A DNA stretch of 64,000 nt from Tomocerus qinae. Taxonomy: Eukaryota; Arthropoda; Collembola; Entomobryomorpha; Tomoceridae. Position numbers and translations under genes: made by a program. Under the pieces are notes generated by a model that was given only the letters and a program-made list of their open reading frames with translations, was not told the DNA's origin and searched no databases. Shown piece by piece: positions 11,740 through 22,046 of the stretch. The stretch spans positions 3,782,001 through 3,846,000 of the forward strand of contig CM034549.1 in assembly GCA_020055645.1 (NCBI GenBank), in the 5' to 3' direction. Position 1 is the stretch's first letter, and every line of letters starts with the position of its first letter.

Positions 11740-13165
11740 CATGGTTATTATAATAAATAATAAATCAGAACACAGCATTTCATTTCAAAAGTTGTATGAC
11801 TTTCATCAACATTCTCAGGGGGAATATTTATTGCAATATGCGAATGTATTCGTTTAATATGATATACTACATACATTTGAGCATATTACATTATTATCAC
11901 CATCCTAAGCTACACTTTCTACAGTGCGTACTCAGCTCTATGAATAATACAAGCTATCAAGGACGTATTTAGGGATATGCTTTACGGGCTGAAGCCCCCC
12001 CCCCCCCCCGAAATCCAAGAAAAGGGGAATTTTTTTCTCAAAATAGCAAAAAATTTCGCGCTCAGAGCGATTATTTGGCATTTTAAGGCCGTTTTTGACT
12101 CATTTCCTTCAAAAAATGACAAAAATTTTCGCGCTACGCGCGAATATATATACTTAAAATATCTATTGGAAATCTAGCCCCCTCCGAAACTCAGTTCTGC
12201 ATACGTGCTTGCAAGCTATAATATTTTATTGGATTAACTTTCGAACTATGAAAACATCATAATAGACTAGATTATCTTAATTAATTACTGTTTGGAAGGA
12301 ACAACTGCTGACACACAAAATAGAAAGACACAGTAAATTTTTGGGTTATAAATCATCAATATTGTAAGTCACTGCATAAAAAATTTTAGAACAAATTACA
12401 ACATTTCCGTATAAATTATTACAATTATTACGCAGATAAGGCTTTAGGATACTTCATGAGAATTTCATCTACTTCTACGGCAAGGATTAAGATTTGAATA
12501 CATCAATAACATAAAATTACAAAATGATAAAATGTTGGACGAAATGTAATTATTTTATGAATTTATTTCACGGCTAAAAGCTTTTGGCATGCATTCCAAG
12601 TGAAATGTAATTAATCCTGCCAATCTCGCACATCTCGCACAAGTCGCGGAGGTCTTAATGTTGGGTATATACGGTTAGGTAATTCCATTTCTTCATCTAT
12701 CGGTTCTTTTTGTTTGGCCAACATTCTATGTTGTAATTTATTCGGAAAGGTTGTAATTTATTCGGAAAGGTTGTAATTTGTTCTAAAATTTTTTATGCAG
12801 TGACTTACAATATTGATGATTTATAATCCAAAAATCTACTGAGTCTGTCTATTTTGTGTGTCAGCAGTTGCTCCTTCCAAACAGTAATTAATTAAGATAA
12901 TCTAGTCAATAATGATGTTTTCATAGTTCGAAAGTTAATCCAATAAAATATTATAGTTTGTATTATTCATGGAGCTGAGTACACACTGTAGAAAGTGTAG
13001 CTTAGGATGGTGATAATAATGTAATATGCTCAAATGTATGTAGTATATCATATTAAACGAATACATTCGCATGTTGCAATAAATATTCCCCCTGAGAATG
13101 TTGATGAAAGTCATACAACTTTTGAAATGAAATGCTGTGTTCTGATTTATTATTTATTACCAGAT
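11740..13165. repeat. Large internal palindrome of F1, arms about 400 bp
   Basis: The left arm (about 11755-12420, interrupted by the MITE at 11958-12211) is complementary to the right arm (about 12765-13158). Both arms hold GGGGGAATATTTATTGCAAT and CTGACACACAAAATAGA or its inverse. F2 carries parts of the same arms (23.9-24.1 kb, 29.2-29.7 kb), so this palindrome belongs to the element family and is not a later insertion. Confidence 0.75.
11958..12211. mobile_element. hAT-like MITE with perfect 8-bp target duplication
   Basis: CAAGCTAT flanks both sides (11950-11957 and 12212-12219). Ends are CAAGGACGTAT and ATACGTGCTTG. The interior has a C run of about 15 and TTTCGCGC motifs like the other C-rich MITEs here. 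The opposite arm of the F1 palindrome (about 12950-12970) has an uninterrupted ATAGTTTGTATTATTC, which is the empty site. Confidence 0.8.
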
Positions 13166-13260
13166 GGTTAAGCCCCCAGCGGGGGCTAGGAATCAGCGAA
13201 ATCGGGAAAATTGTATTTTTTAGATGCATTCTCTCTTAAAAGGTATTTACTTGACGGGGA

Positions 13261-13600
13261 GTGATCGAAAGCCTTACAGGCTTATACCCTCCATTTATCC
13301 GATCACTTGGACCACGCCAATGATTAAGGCTATAGTTTGAATACATTTTTGTGATCGAAAGCCTTTAAAGCCTTTACCCTCCACTCACCCAATCACATAG
13401 ATCACTTAAATTATTTAGGACGTAGAATTGAATACACATTAGTTGTGATTACATGCCATTAAAAGCCAGCGTTCACTCGTCCGATGATCAATTAGACCAC
13501 ATTAATTATTTGTGACACAGATTGACTACTTGTTATTTTATGCCTTTAAAGGCTTGCCCTCCACTCACCCAATCACTTGGACCACACCAAAAATAGATAT
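13261..13600. repeat. Four degenerate tandem repeats of about 90 bp
   Basis: Units begin near 13261, 13351, 13444 and 13531. Each has a variant of GATCGAAAGCCTTTAAAGGC, a short palindrome, followed by CCCTCCACTCACCCAATCAC and GGACCAC. No coding content is seen. Confidence 0.6.
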
Positions 13601-13782
13601 TACATTACCTCTTTGAATACCACATTTCGAGTAAAGACTCTTGCACTTTCAGGAAGAAGTTGCCCTTGGTCTTCCGTATTGACAATTTCAACTTTAATAT
13701 TTTCTTGGGACGCAACCCTTGATTTTGCAACCCTAAAGAAAACGGGTGCAGTTTATTTAGTCTGAAAAGACTATTGTTTATT

Positions 13783-13815
13783 AAGTAGCGGCAGCTGCTT
13801 TATAGGAATGCCCAA

Positions 13816-13881
<66 letters not shown>

Positions 13882-14992
13882 CGTCTGTCTGTCTGTTAGC
13901 ACGATAACTTTCGAACGGAATGAGATAATCCGTTCAAACCTTTTTTACACATCATAGGGGTCAAAAGACAGATCAAGTTCGTAAATGGGCAAAATCGGCC
14001 CCACCCCCTGACCAGGGGTGGGGGTCGAAAATTAAAAATTGATGTAACTTCCATTCTGTGCATCGTAGAAAGTCATGTAATACCTCGGTCGACATCAGAA
14101 AGATTCAAAGGACACTATTAAGTAGGTTACAATCATCCCCAAACAGGGAAAGTGGGTGAAAACCTAAAAACACCCAAAAATTGACGTAAATTCCGTTTTA
14201 TTCATCCTAAAAAATCGTGTAATACCTCGTTCGATGTCAGAATAATTTAAGGAACACTATTAAGTAGGTTAAAGTCATCCCCTAATAGGGGAAGGGGGGT
14301 AAAACATAAAAATTAACGTGAATTGCGTTATATTCGTCCTACAAAATCGTGTAATACCTCGTTCGATATCAGAATAATTTAAGGAACACTATTAAGTAGG
14401 TTACAGTCATCCCCCAACAGGGGAAGGGGGTAAAAACATAAAAATTAACGTAAATTCCGTTTTATTCGTCCTACAAAATCGTGCAATACCTCGTTCGATA
14501 TCAGAATGATTTAAGGAACACTATTAAGTAGGTTACAGTCATCCCCCAACAGGGGAAGGGGGTAAAAACATAAAAATTAACGTAAATTCCGTTTTATTCG
14601 TCCTACAAAATCGTGCAATACCTCGTTCGATATCAGAATGATTTAAGGAACACTATTAAGTAGGTTACAGTAATTCCCTAACAGGGGAAGTGGGTGAAAA
14701 CCTAAAAACAACGTAACTTCCGTTATATTCATCCTACAAAATCGTGCAATACCTCGTTCGATATCAGAATGACTTAAGGTACCCTATTAATTAGGTTACA
14801 GTCATCCCCCAACAGGGGAAGGGAGTAAAACATAAAAATTGACGTAAATTCCGTTATACTCGTCCTAAAAAATCATTTAATACCTCGTTCAATGTCAGAA
14901 TGATTTAAGGAACATTATTAAACTAAAGATAGACACTGTTTTACTCTATTGCCGCTACTTTTTTACATCCATTTGTACATGGTTTATTTAGT
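13783..14992. mobile_element. Helentron-like (HINE/DINE-1 type) non-autonomous element, copy 1
   Basis: The left end AAGTAGCGGCAGCTGC is matched near the right end by TTGCCGCTACTT, a subterminal inverted repeat, and the element ends TTTGTACATGG. A CTGT/CCGT tract (13816-13896) is followed by GATAACTTTCGAACGG and about seven tandem copies of a 132-bp unit, each with AATACCTCGTTCGATATCAG. A GTCY tract, central tandem repeats and subterminal repeats are known traits of Helentron-associated elements in arthropods. It sits inside the 25-bp array: TTTATT and TTTAGTCTG units flank both sides. The assignment is by structure only. Confidence 0.55.
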
Positions 14993-15125
14993 CTGGAAAG
15001 ACTATTGTTTATTTAGTCTGGAAAGACTATTGTTTATTTAGTCTGAAAAGACTATTGTTTATTTAGTCTGAAAAGACTATTGTTTATTTAGTCTGAAAAG
15101 CCTATTGTTTATTTAGTCTTATAAA
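14993..15125. repeat. 25-bp satellite array with hairpin monomers
   Basis: Five to six copies of TTTATTTAGTCTGAAAAGAC followed by TATTG are present, and one more lies at 13751-13776 on the other side of the Helentron-like element. AGTCT and AGACT within each unit can pair, so each monomer is a small hairpin. Confidence 0.75.
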
Positions 15126-15137
15126 AGACGCAATTTG

Positions 15138-15436
15138 ACTCCGAAGCAGAGTAGGGCTTAGACAGGCAGTATCAATGTATAAGCAAAATTCGACCTCTGC
15201 CAATTGAAACTGCAGGTTGGACCCGATCGCTGTAAGACTAAAGACCGCCAAAATATTCATGCAATACTAATCACCTGATCTTATTTTCTCGAAGGTGAAC
15301 ACTACCGACAGCTGAATATATGTTAACCGGTAATAGTCTTACGGCATTTGGGACCAACATTCAGTTTCAATTGGCAGAGGTCAAATTTTGCTTATACATT
15401 GATACTGCCTTCTAAGCACTACTCTGATCCGAAGAG
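15138..15436. repeat. Foldback, arms about 100 bp
   Basis: AGTATCAATGTATAAGCAAA and CTCTGCCAATTGAAACTG at the left are complementary to TTTGCTTATACATTGATACT and CAGTTTCAATTGGCAGAG at the right (about 15341-15436). The spacer is about 100 bp. It lies within F1. Confidence 0.7.
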
Positions 15437-17235
15437 TTGTTTTACCCTTTTAAAAGGTTGTAAAATTTAGCCAAATACCTCCGCAAACCTGAAAAAAAGC
15501 ATTTTTTATTTATAGTAGTAATTGACATACAGAAAACTAAACACAGTTGAGTGAGCCCGTGCCTAAAAGAGCCAGTGCCACGATCTGTGCAACCTGCATT
15601 AGTATAAACTGTTACAATAATAACCCAATCATTATTCACTACTCACACCAAAATTAATATGATATTAATAACAATAATAATAACATTAACATTAATACGA
15701 TAATATTAAATTGATCAAATCTTACCTAATGTGATGATGATTTCAATAATATAATGTCGTATTTATTGTAGTAAGTAATGACATGCTGGTCAAATGCGAA
15801 TCAAATGCTACTTTTGAAATGCGAGCGCAACAGTAGCACATGATAGTGGGAACACTTCTGCCAGCATACATCTAAGCAGGACCAAAGATGGGCTGAACCA
15901 CTGACATGTGGAAGTGTTTACTATTGCTCTGCTCAGCTTGCTGGCCTGTAGCGAGGCCCGTCTATAGCGCACATGACACTTTTCTAGCATTATATAGTAG
16001 TTGGAATAATAACCATGGATATTTTGGCCGCCTCCACTCATTTCCACCCCGCCTCATTGTCGGTCTTCACCTCTGTTTGCCACGGATTCCGTGGCAAACA
16101 GAATGCATTTGGTAAAGCCAACGATACTAGACCGTATTGCTGGAAAGCAATAACGGTATAGATTCTAGACAAAGAAGCACCTAGGGTAATCAAGACTTTC
16201 TGTATCCTGTATTCTATTCTTATTATTTCATAATAAGAAAATCAAGAGTCTGAGTAACCTTTTTTGAAAATCACTTTGGATACGAGGTATTTTGATTCAA
16301 AATCCCTCCCCTTCTCCTTGGAATAAATTGACTTTGACACAAAACTGTATACCTAAAACTTTTGTCATTCGTGGTACATACCAACCGGTGGCAGATCCCC
16401 ATGGAAAAATTAAAAAATGAAAAGTGGGTGGGAAAGCTCGCCAATTGACGTCATTGGCGAGTGTGTATTTAAATTGAGATCCCCAAGTGGGGGGAATTAG
16501 GGATCGGCTGTAGTCATGTAAATTTTCCACACATTTTCACTTGTTCCGAACCCCCAATAAATCGAATAATCTGCCATTCCTTTTCTATAATATTATATTC
16601 TATATTCCTTGGTACATACTGTTCAAATAATCTTTTCAGACGCATGAAACAGACTTCTTTTGTTCTCATCCGGCCACGGGATTGGTTAGCATTTTTCAAA
16701 ATTCGACATTTTATTGGTTATTTCCATGGCGAAAATTCTATAGGTGACAACTATTTTTTGGAAAGGGATGCATTTCACAATTTATTGTTGCATTGAGCAG
16801 ATAATGAAGTATTTCATATTTTGTAAACTAAATCACACTTTGCTATTTATTACATTGTAATCACAGTTCATTTAACAGCAGATTACAAAAATTTACAACT
16901 ACTGTGGGGTATTACTTCACTGGGTTCGCCGTAAATTGAAAGGGTCTCAAAAATTTACAGAAATACTTAAGATTCTTAGCCCTGAAAGTCGAAAGGGGTA
17001 CAAGTCGCTTGAAGATCCTACTTTAGCATCAGCAACTAGTGAAAAAGACACTTCTAAAGTAAACCCTTAATGTTTCTAATCAATAATTAGTAGCAAATAA
17101 GATACAGAATCATAGAAATATTTTATAGAACACTCAGTTGTAAATTTAAGCTCTTGCTCTTAATTGCTCTTAAGGAGGCTCTCCACGCACGCCTGCATAG
17201 CAACCACATTAACCACAGCCACACTGGCCTATCGG

Positions 17236-17386
17236 ATACCTTTTTACGGGGCTTTCAAAGTAATTCTTTGGGCAGTAAATATATGTTTTGGGGCAGTTTT
17301 TTTAATTAAAAAAACTGCCGATAGAAAAATGCCTAAAAGAATTATTTTTACTGCCCAAAGAATTACTTTGAAAGCCCCATAAAAAT
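17236..17386. mobile_element. About 150-bp hairpin MITE
   Basis: GGGGCTTTCAAAGTAATTCT at the left pairs with AGAATTACTTTGAAAGCCCC at the right, and an inner TTTTTTTAATTAAAAAAA stretch closes the hairpin. It is nearly one perfect stem, inserted in a dispersed repeat (GGCCTATCTAAATGCATG) also present near 5210. Confidence 0.7.
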
Positions 17387-17474
17387 TTATCCTGGCCTAT
17401 CTAAATGCATGTTAATAAATATATTATTCTTCCTGAAGGATAAGCCCGATTTTTATGGTACTTAAATTTTTGGA

Positions 17475-17675
17475 ATCCAGGAATATCAAGTAACAGATTA
17501 TACAATTCTGATGGTTGATATTGTTCCTTTTAATGGTTTAAAATAAATCAAATTCCTAAAAATGGGACAATTTAAAATTTCTTTAGGAATTTGATTTTTT
17601 TAAAACTATTTAAAGGAACAATATAAAGCATCAGAATTATAGAATCAGTTACTGGATATTCCTGGATTTCAAATC
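17475..17675. repeat. Foldback, arms about 85 bp
   Basis: CCAGGAATATCAAGTAACAG and TTGTTCCTTTTAATGG at the left are matched by inverted copies (CTGTTAC-like, AAAGGAACAATATAAAG, ATATTCCTGG) at the right. Pairing is imperfect. Confidence 0.55.
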
Positions 17676-18385
17676 TGTAAGTACCATCATAATCAACTGC
17701 TTGGTTCGGGAGGAATTTCGCCAAATGTAACGACAGTTTTAACATACTTTTGATACTCCCTTGTGGTTGCTATGCATTTGTGTAGTCCATACTTAAATGA
17801 ACTGTTTACAAAATACTTCATTGCCTGCTCAATGCAACAATAAATTGTGAAATGCATCCCTTTCCAAAAAATAGTTGTCACCTATGGAATTTTCGCCATG
17901 GAAATAACCATTAAAATGTCGAATTTTGAAAAATGCTAACCAATCCCGTGGCCGGATGAGAACAAAAGAAGTCTGTTTTATGCGTCTGAAAAGATTATTT
18001 GGACAGTAGTGATAGTCACTATTTTAGTTGGCCAATTTATTCTGAAAAGAATGGGAGGGGAAAATGATGGAAAAATTAAAAATGAGGGAAAAGATCCTAG
18101 ACTAACCTTAGGGTTGTCAAGAATAGATCCTTTACCCTATTTGCTAGTCAGGAAGGAGTCTGAGTACTTTTTGCTCCACCGTGCTCTTTTTTCCCCTCAA
18201 CTTTAATTTAGTATAAGTTGGTACACGGAAATATTACTACCATTTACTACCATTTTATATAGTATGCTTTTGTGCCAATTTATTCTGAAAATAAGGGGTG
18301 GGATTTTAAATAAAAATACCTCGTAATTAGTTAGTAACTAAGGTGATTTTCAAAACATTTGACTCCGACTCTTGATTCTCTTATT

Positions 18386-19162
18386 ACTGTCGTAACCATT
18401 AGTTCTGACAGTGATTCAAATTCTGACTACATTTTTGCCCCTCTCTGATTGGTCCAAATTTTTTGAAATTAGCCAATGAAATTGCACATTTCATTTACAT
18501 AAATCTATATGATTTCCAAAATGCATTTTAAGGGGTAGAATTTAATGAAGCAAATACCGTGAATAGCGAATATTATGCACTCATGATGATAAAGAAATGA
18601 ATATTGGGATGAATACTAAATCCTAATCTCATTGCAAACCTCATTCGCATGAACATAGTTGAGTAGTTGGAAGTATTTGTGAACTAAAACTTTGGATTGG
18701 AATAAGTCATATTTATTATACATTATCAGAAATTATTTGGAATATTCAAAATAAAACATTTTATGCCTTAAAACGTTTTTCGTATCTCGGTTCTCTGTTT
18801 ACGAAGACTATACCTTCCAAATAATTTTTGACAATGTATAACAAATAAGACTTACTCCAAAGTTTTAATTCACAAATATTTCCAACAACTCAACAATGTT
18901 CATGCGAATGAGGTTGCAATGAGATTCGGATTTAGCATTCATCCCAATAGTCATTTATTTATCATGAGTGCACAATGTTTGCTATTGACGGTATTTGCTT
19001 CATTAAATTCTACCCCTTAAAATGCAATTTGGAAATCATATAGATTTATGTAAATGAAATCTGCAATTTCATTGGCTAATTTCAAAAAAATTTAACCAAT
19101 CAGAGAGGGGCAAAAATGTAGTCAGAATTTAAATCACTGTCAGAACTAATGGTTACGACAGT
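18386..19162. repeat. 777-bp long palindrome, arms about 355 bp
   Basis: It starts ACTGTCGTAACCATTAGTTC and ends with the complement GAACTAATGGTTACGACAGT. The arms stay complementary almost to the centre (around 18745-18805). It interrupts the right arm of F3. The copy at 7600-7655 lacks it, so it is a separate mobile unit inserted into F3. Confidence 0.8.
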
Positions 19163-19666
19163 ACGAAGTGATAAGAAATAAGAATAGAATACAGGAAATC
19201 TTGATTACCTATTGACCCTTTCAGAGAAACTCATTTGGGCCGAAAATTGTAGGAATTTACATTGAAAGAGTACAGATTTTTTAGAAAACTGCCTGTAATT
19301 TTTGTTCTAAAAGAGTAAAGTGATATGTGTCAGCGAGGGAAAGATGGCAAATTTTATCAGGTTTGCATATCTGTAAAGCACAAATTCTACGATGTATATA
19401 ACTCAAATTATTGTCATTTTACCAAAGCACTTTTTCGATATCAATGATATTATTTTGGAAGAATATCTTCGTATTAATAAAATGATTTTGAATAGCCAGA
19501 AATTTAACATCTGAATTAGCAGGTAGGACAAAGTGCCAAAGTTGTTTGAGTATTCAACCAAATCAACGATGATTTTATCAGTTCCACAGACTGGCATAAT
19601 TTCATTTTTTAGCAAAACACATTAAACGGTTAAATGGCTGGTCCCGGAACATTCATTACTGCCACC

Positions 19667-19863
19667 TTTAGTAATGGACCAGTTGGCTATTCACGCAGCG
19701 CCCCATTAGCGAGACACTAAGACATTAAAAAGATAGACCTATAGCCGACTTTCGGCCGACCGCCTAATGGTTTATGGACCGAAACTCGGCTGCTGTGTCT
19801 ATCTTTTTAATGTCTTAGTGTCTCGCTAATGGGGCGCTGCGTGAATAGCCAACTGGTCCATAG
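19667..19863. repeat. 197-bp foldback
   Basis: ATGGACCAGTTGGCTATTCA at the left is complementary to TGAATAGCCAACTGGTCCAT at the right. The arms (about 65 bp, including ATTAGCGAGACACTAAGAC) are nearly perfect. The loop holds GGCCGAC-type short repeats. Confidence 0.75.
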
Positions 19864-20163
19864 CATATTTGTGAGTTATTTAAGAGCCTCCCCCGAACAT
19901 TTTGCCCAGGGCCTCGCAAATCCTACAGCCGCCACTGCCTAGGGTTTATTGCTTATTTATTTTATACTATTTAGTATTACTATAGTTCCAGAAAGGATAT
20001 TATTGCACATCTTTATTACTATCATCTCATTGTTAGGATATGATATCTCATTTACATATTTAGAACCATTATTAAGTAGCGGCAGCTGCTTTATAGGAAT
20101 GACCAATCAATCTGTCTGTCTGTCTGTCCGTCCGTAAGCACGATAACTTTCGAACGGAATGAG

Positions 20164-21257
20164 ATCTGGGATACATTTGAGCATCTGCAGAGCACCCACA
20201 GCAGCTGCTCAAATGTAGCCAGATACCTTTGAGCAACCCAGGAGCAGCTGCTCAAATGTGTCCAGATACCTTTGAGCACTTCTAGTGCATTCAGAGCATC
20301 TTACATGCAGTCATCCGACAATGATAATGAATAATAGTAAATGAACACAAATAGTGAACCAAAATCCTTAAAATCAGCAGAATAAATAAAAAATCACAAA
20401 AATAAATTAAAATTACAAAAATAAGTAAAAATTTACCAAAATAAATCCCAAATTACCAAATTTAGTTCAAAATCTAAATTAATCTAATTTGATTTTGTAT
20501 TGATCTTGATAGTCACCATTAATAAATTTTGATTTTGTATTGATCTTGATAGTCACCATTAATAAATTTTGATTTTGTATTGATCTTGATAATCAATATT
20601 AATATATTGATTTTTTATTTACTTTGACATTCACTATCAATAGATTTCGACTTTTTGTTCATTAGTAATTTTTAATTAAATTTGGCAATTTTGAATTTAA
20701 ATTGGTAATTCTGAATTTAATTTGGTAATTTCGAATTAAATTTGGAATTTATTTTGGTAATTTGGAATTTATTTTGGCAATTTGGAATTTATTTTGGTAA
20801 TTTGGAATTTATTTTGGTAATTTGGAATTTATTTTGGTAATTTGGAATTTATTTTGGTAATTTGGAATTTATTTTGGTAATTTGGAATTTATTTTGGTAA
20901 TTTGGAATTTATTTTGGTAATTTGGAATTTATTTTGGTAATTTGGAATTTATTTTGGTAATTTGGAATTTATTTTGGTAAATTTTTACTTATTTTTGTAA
21001 TTTTAATTTATTTTTTACGTTTTACTTTCATTTTTTTTTATTTATTTACTGCCTTTAAGGATTTTGGTTTACTATTTGTGTTCATTTACTATTATTCATT
21101 ATCATTGCCGGATGACTGCATATCAGATGCTCTGAATGCACTAAAAGTGCTCAAAGGTATCTGGACACATTTGAGCAGCTGCTCTGGGTGCTCTGCAAGT
21201 GCTGAAAGGTAGCCGGATACATTTGAGCAGGTGCAGATGCTCAAATGTATCCCAGAT
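20164..21257. mobile_element. 1094-bp foldback with perfect 9-bp target duplication
   Basis: Ends ATCTGGGATACATTTGAGCA and TGCTCAAATGTATCCCAGAT are perfect inverted repeats. CGGAATGAG flanks both sides (20155-20163, 21258-21266). The intact target is visible in Helentron-like copy 1 near 13913. The arms consist of repeated TTTGAGCA-GCTGCTC words and the core is AT-rich tandem DNA. No ORF. Confidence 0.85.
20741..20980. repeat. Twelve 20-bp tandem repeats
   Basis: The unit TTTGGAATTTATTTTGGTAA is repeated 12 times with one substitution (GGCAA). It forms the loop of the foldback and is flanked by more degenerate AATTTGGTAATT-like units. Confidence 0.9.
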
Positions 21258-21920
21258 CGGAATGAGATAATCCGTTCAAATTTTTTGTACGTTAACTAGA
21301 GGTCAAAAGTAACTTTAAGTTCGTAAATGGGCAAAATCGGTCGCACCCCCTGTCCTGGGGAAGGGTTCGAAAACCAAAAATTGACGTATCTTCCGTTCTG
21401 GGCGTCGTAAAAAGTCGCGCAATACCTCGTTTGATATCAGAATGATTTAAGGAACACTATTAAGTAGGTTACAGTCATCCCCTAACAGGGAAAGGGGGTA
21501 AAAACTTAAACATTGACGTATCTTCCGTTCTGGGCGTCGTAAAAAATCGTTTAATACCTCGTTTGATATCAGAATGATTTAAGAAACACTATTAAGTAGG
21601 TTACAGTCATCCCCTAACAGGGAAAGGGGGTAAAAACTTAAAAATTGACGTAACTTCCGTTATATTTGTCCTAAAAAATCGTGTAATACCTCGTTCGATA
21701 TCAGAATGATTTAAGGAACACTATTAAGTAGGCTAAAGTCATCCCCTAACAGGGGGAAGGGGGTAAAAACTTAAAAATTGACGTAACTTCCGTTATATTC
21801 GTCCTAAAAATCGTTTAATACCTCGTTCGATATCAGATTGATTAAGGGAATGATATTAAACTAAATATAGACACTGTTTTACTCTATTGCCGCTACTTTT
21901 TTACATCCATTTGTACATGG

Positions 21921-21926
21921 TTTATT
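21921..21926 (-). other. Polyadenylation signal candidate of SLC13 gene A
   Basis: AATAAA on the minus strand about 120 nt past the stop codon, exactly at the border with the Helentron-like element. It may come from the flank of the insertion. No transcript evidence. Confidence 0.4.
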
Positions 21927-22046
21927 GTTACTATTATTATTTGGACCTCAAGTGGAACATTATTGGAAGAGAAACAGATGTACAATTTAAAATTTGTGTC
22001 ATTTCTATAAAAGTATGACCATATTTGTAATTAATGATTTGTTTAA

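Larger units (their letters stand above)
11598..16172. mobile_element. F1: 4.6-kb foldback element with 9-bp target duplication
   Basis: Long inverted termini start TTGTYTAGAATCTATACC and extend about 165 bp (11598-11760 and 16008-16172). Flanks AGATGCACC (11589-11597) and AGAAGCACC (16173-16181) are a 9-bp duplication with one mismatch. Each terminus holds three hairpins. The interior contains a large palindrome, an hAT-like MITE, a 90-bp array, a Helentron-like element and a 25-bp array, and no transposase ORF. The same family appears as F2 (23740-29845). Duplication length and long termini suggest a Mutator-like or foldback element; this is inference. Confidence 0.75.
16185..19209. mobile_element. 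F3: nested foldback element
   Basis: The termini GGTAATCAAGACTTTCTGTA (16185) and GAAATCTTGATTACC (to 19209) are inverted. Further arm pairs are 16265-16310 with about 18296-18360, and 16620-16835 with 17805-18012 (TTTTTGGAAAGGGATGCAT and its complement). The right arm is interrupted by the palindrome at 18386-19162, and the loop by the insertions at 17236-17386 and 17475-17675. No transposase ORF and no clear target duplication are seen. Confidence 0.65.
20074..21920. mobile_element. Helentron-like element, copy 2, split by a foldback
   Basis: Same ends as copy 1 (AAGTAGCGGCAGCTGC; TTTGTACATGG), a short CTGT/CCGT tract at 20110-20135, and four 132-bp repeats with AATACCTCG at 21421, 21553, 21685 and 21817. 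The element is interrupted at 20164-21257. Its right end lies only 126 bp beyond the stop codon of SLC13 gene A. Confidence 0.6.

Noticed and set aside
13261-13600. Four 90-bp units as a CRISPR array or tRNA cluster
   Set aside because: Units are degenerate throughout, with no constant repeat/variable spacer pattern and no tRNA fold that I could make.
13816-13896. Regular CTGT repeats as a CRISPR-like array
   Set aside because: A plain microsatellite with no spacers, in a eukaryotic transposon.
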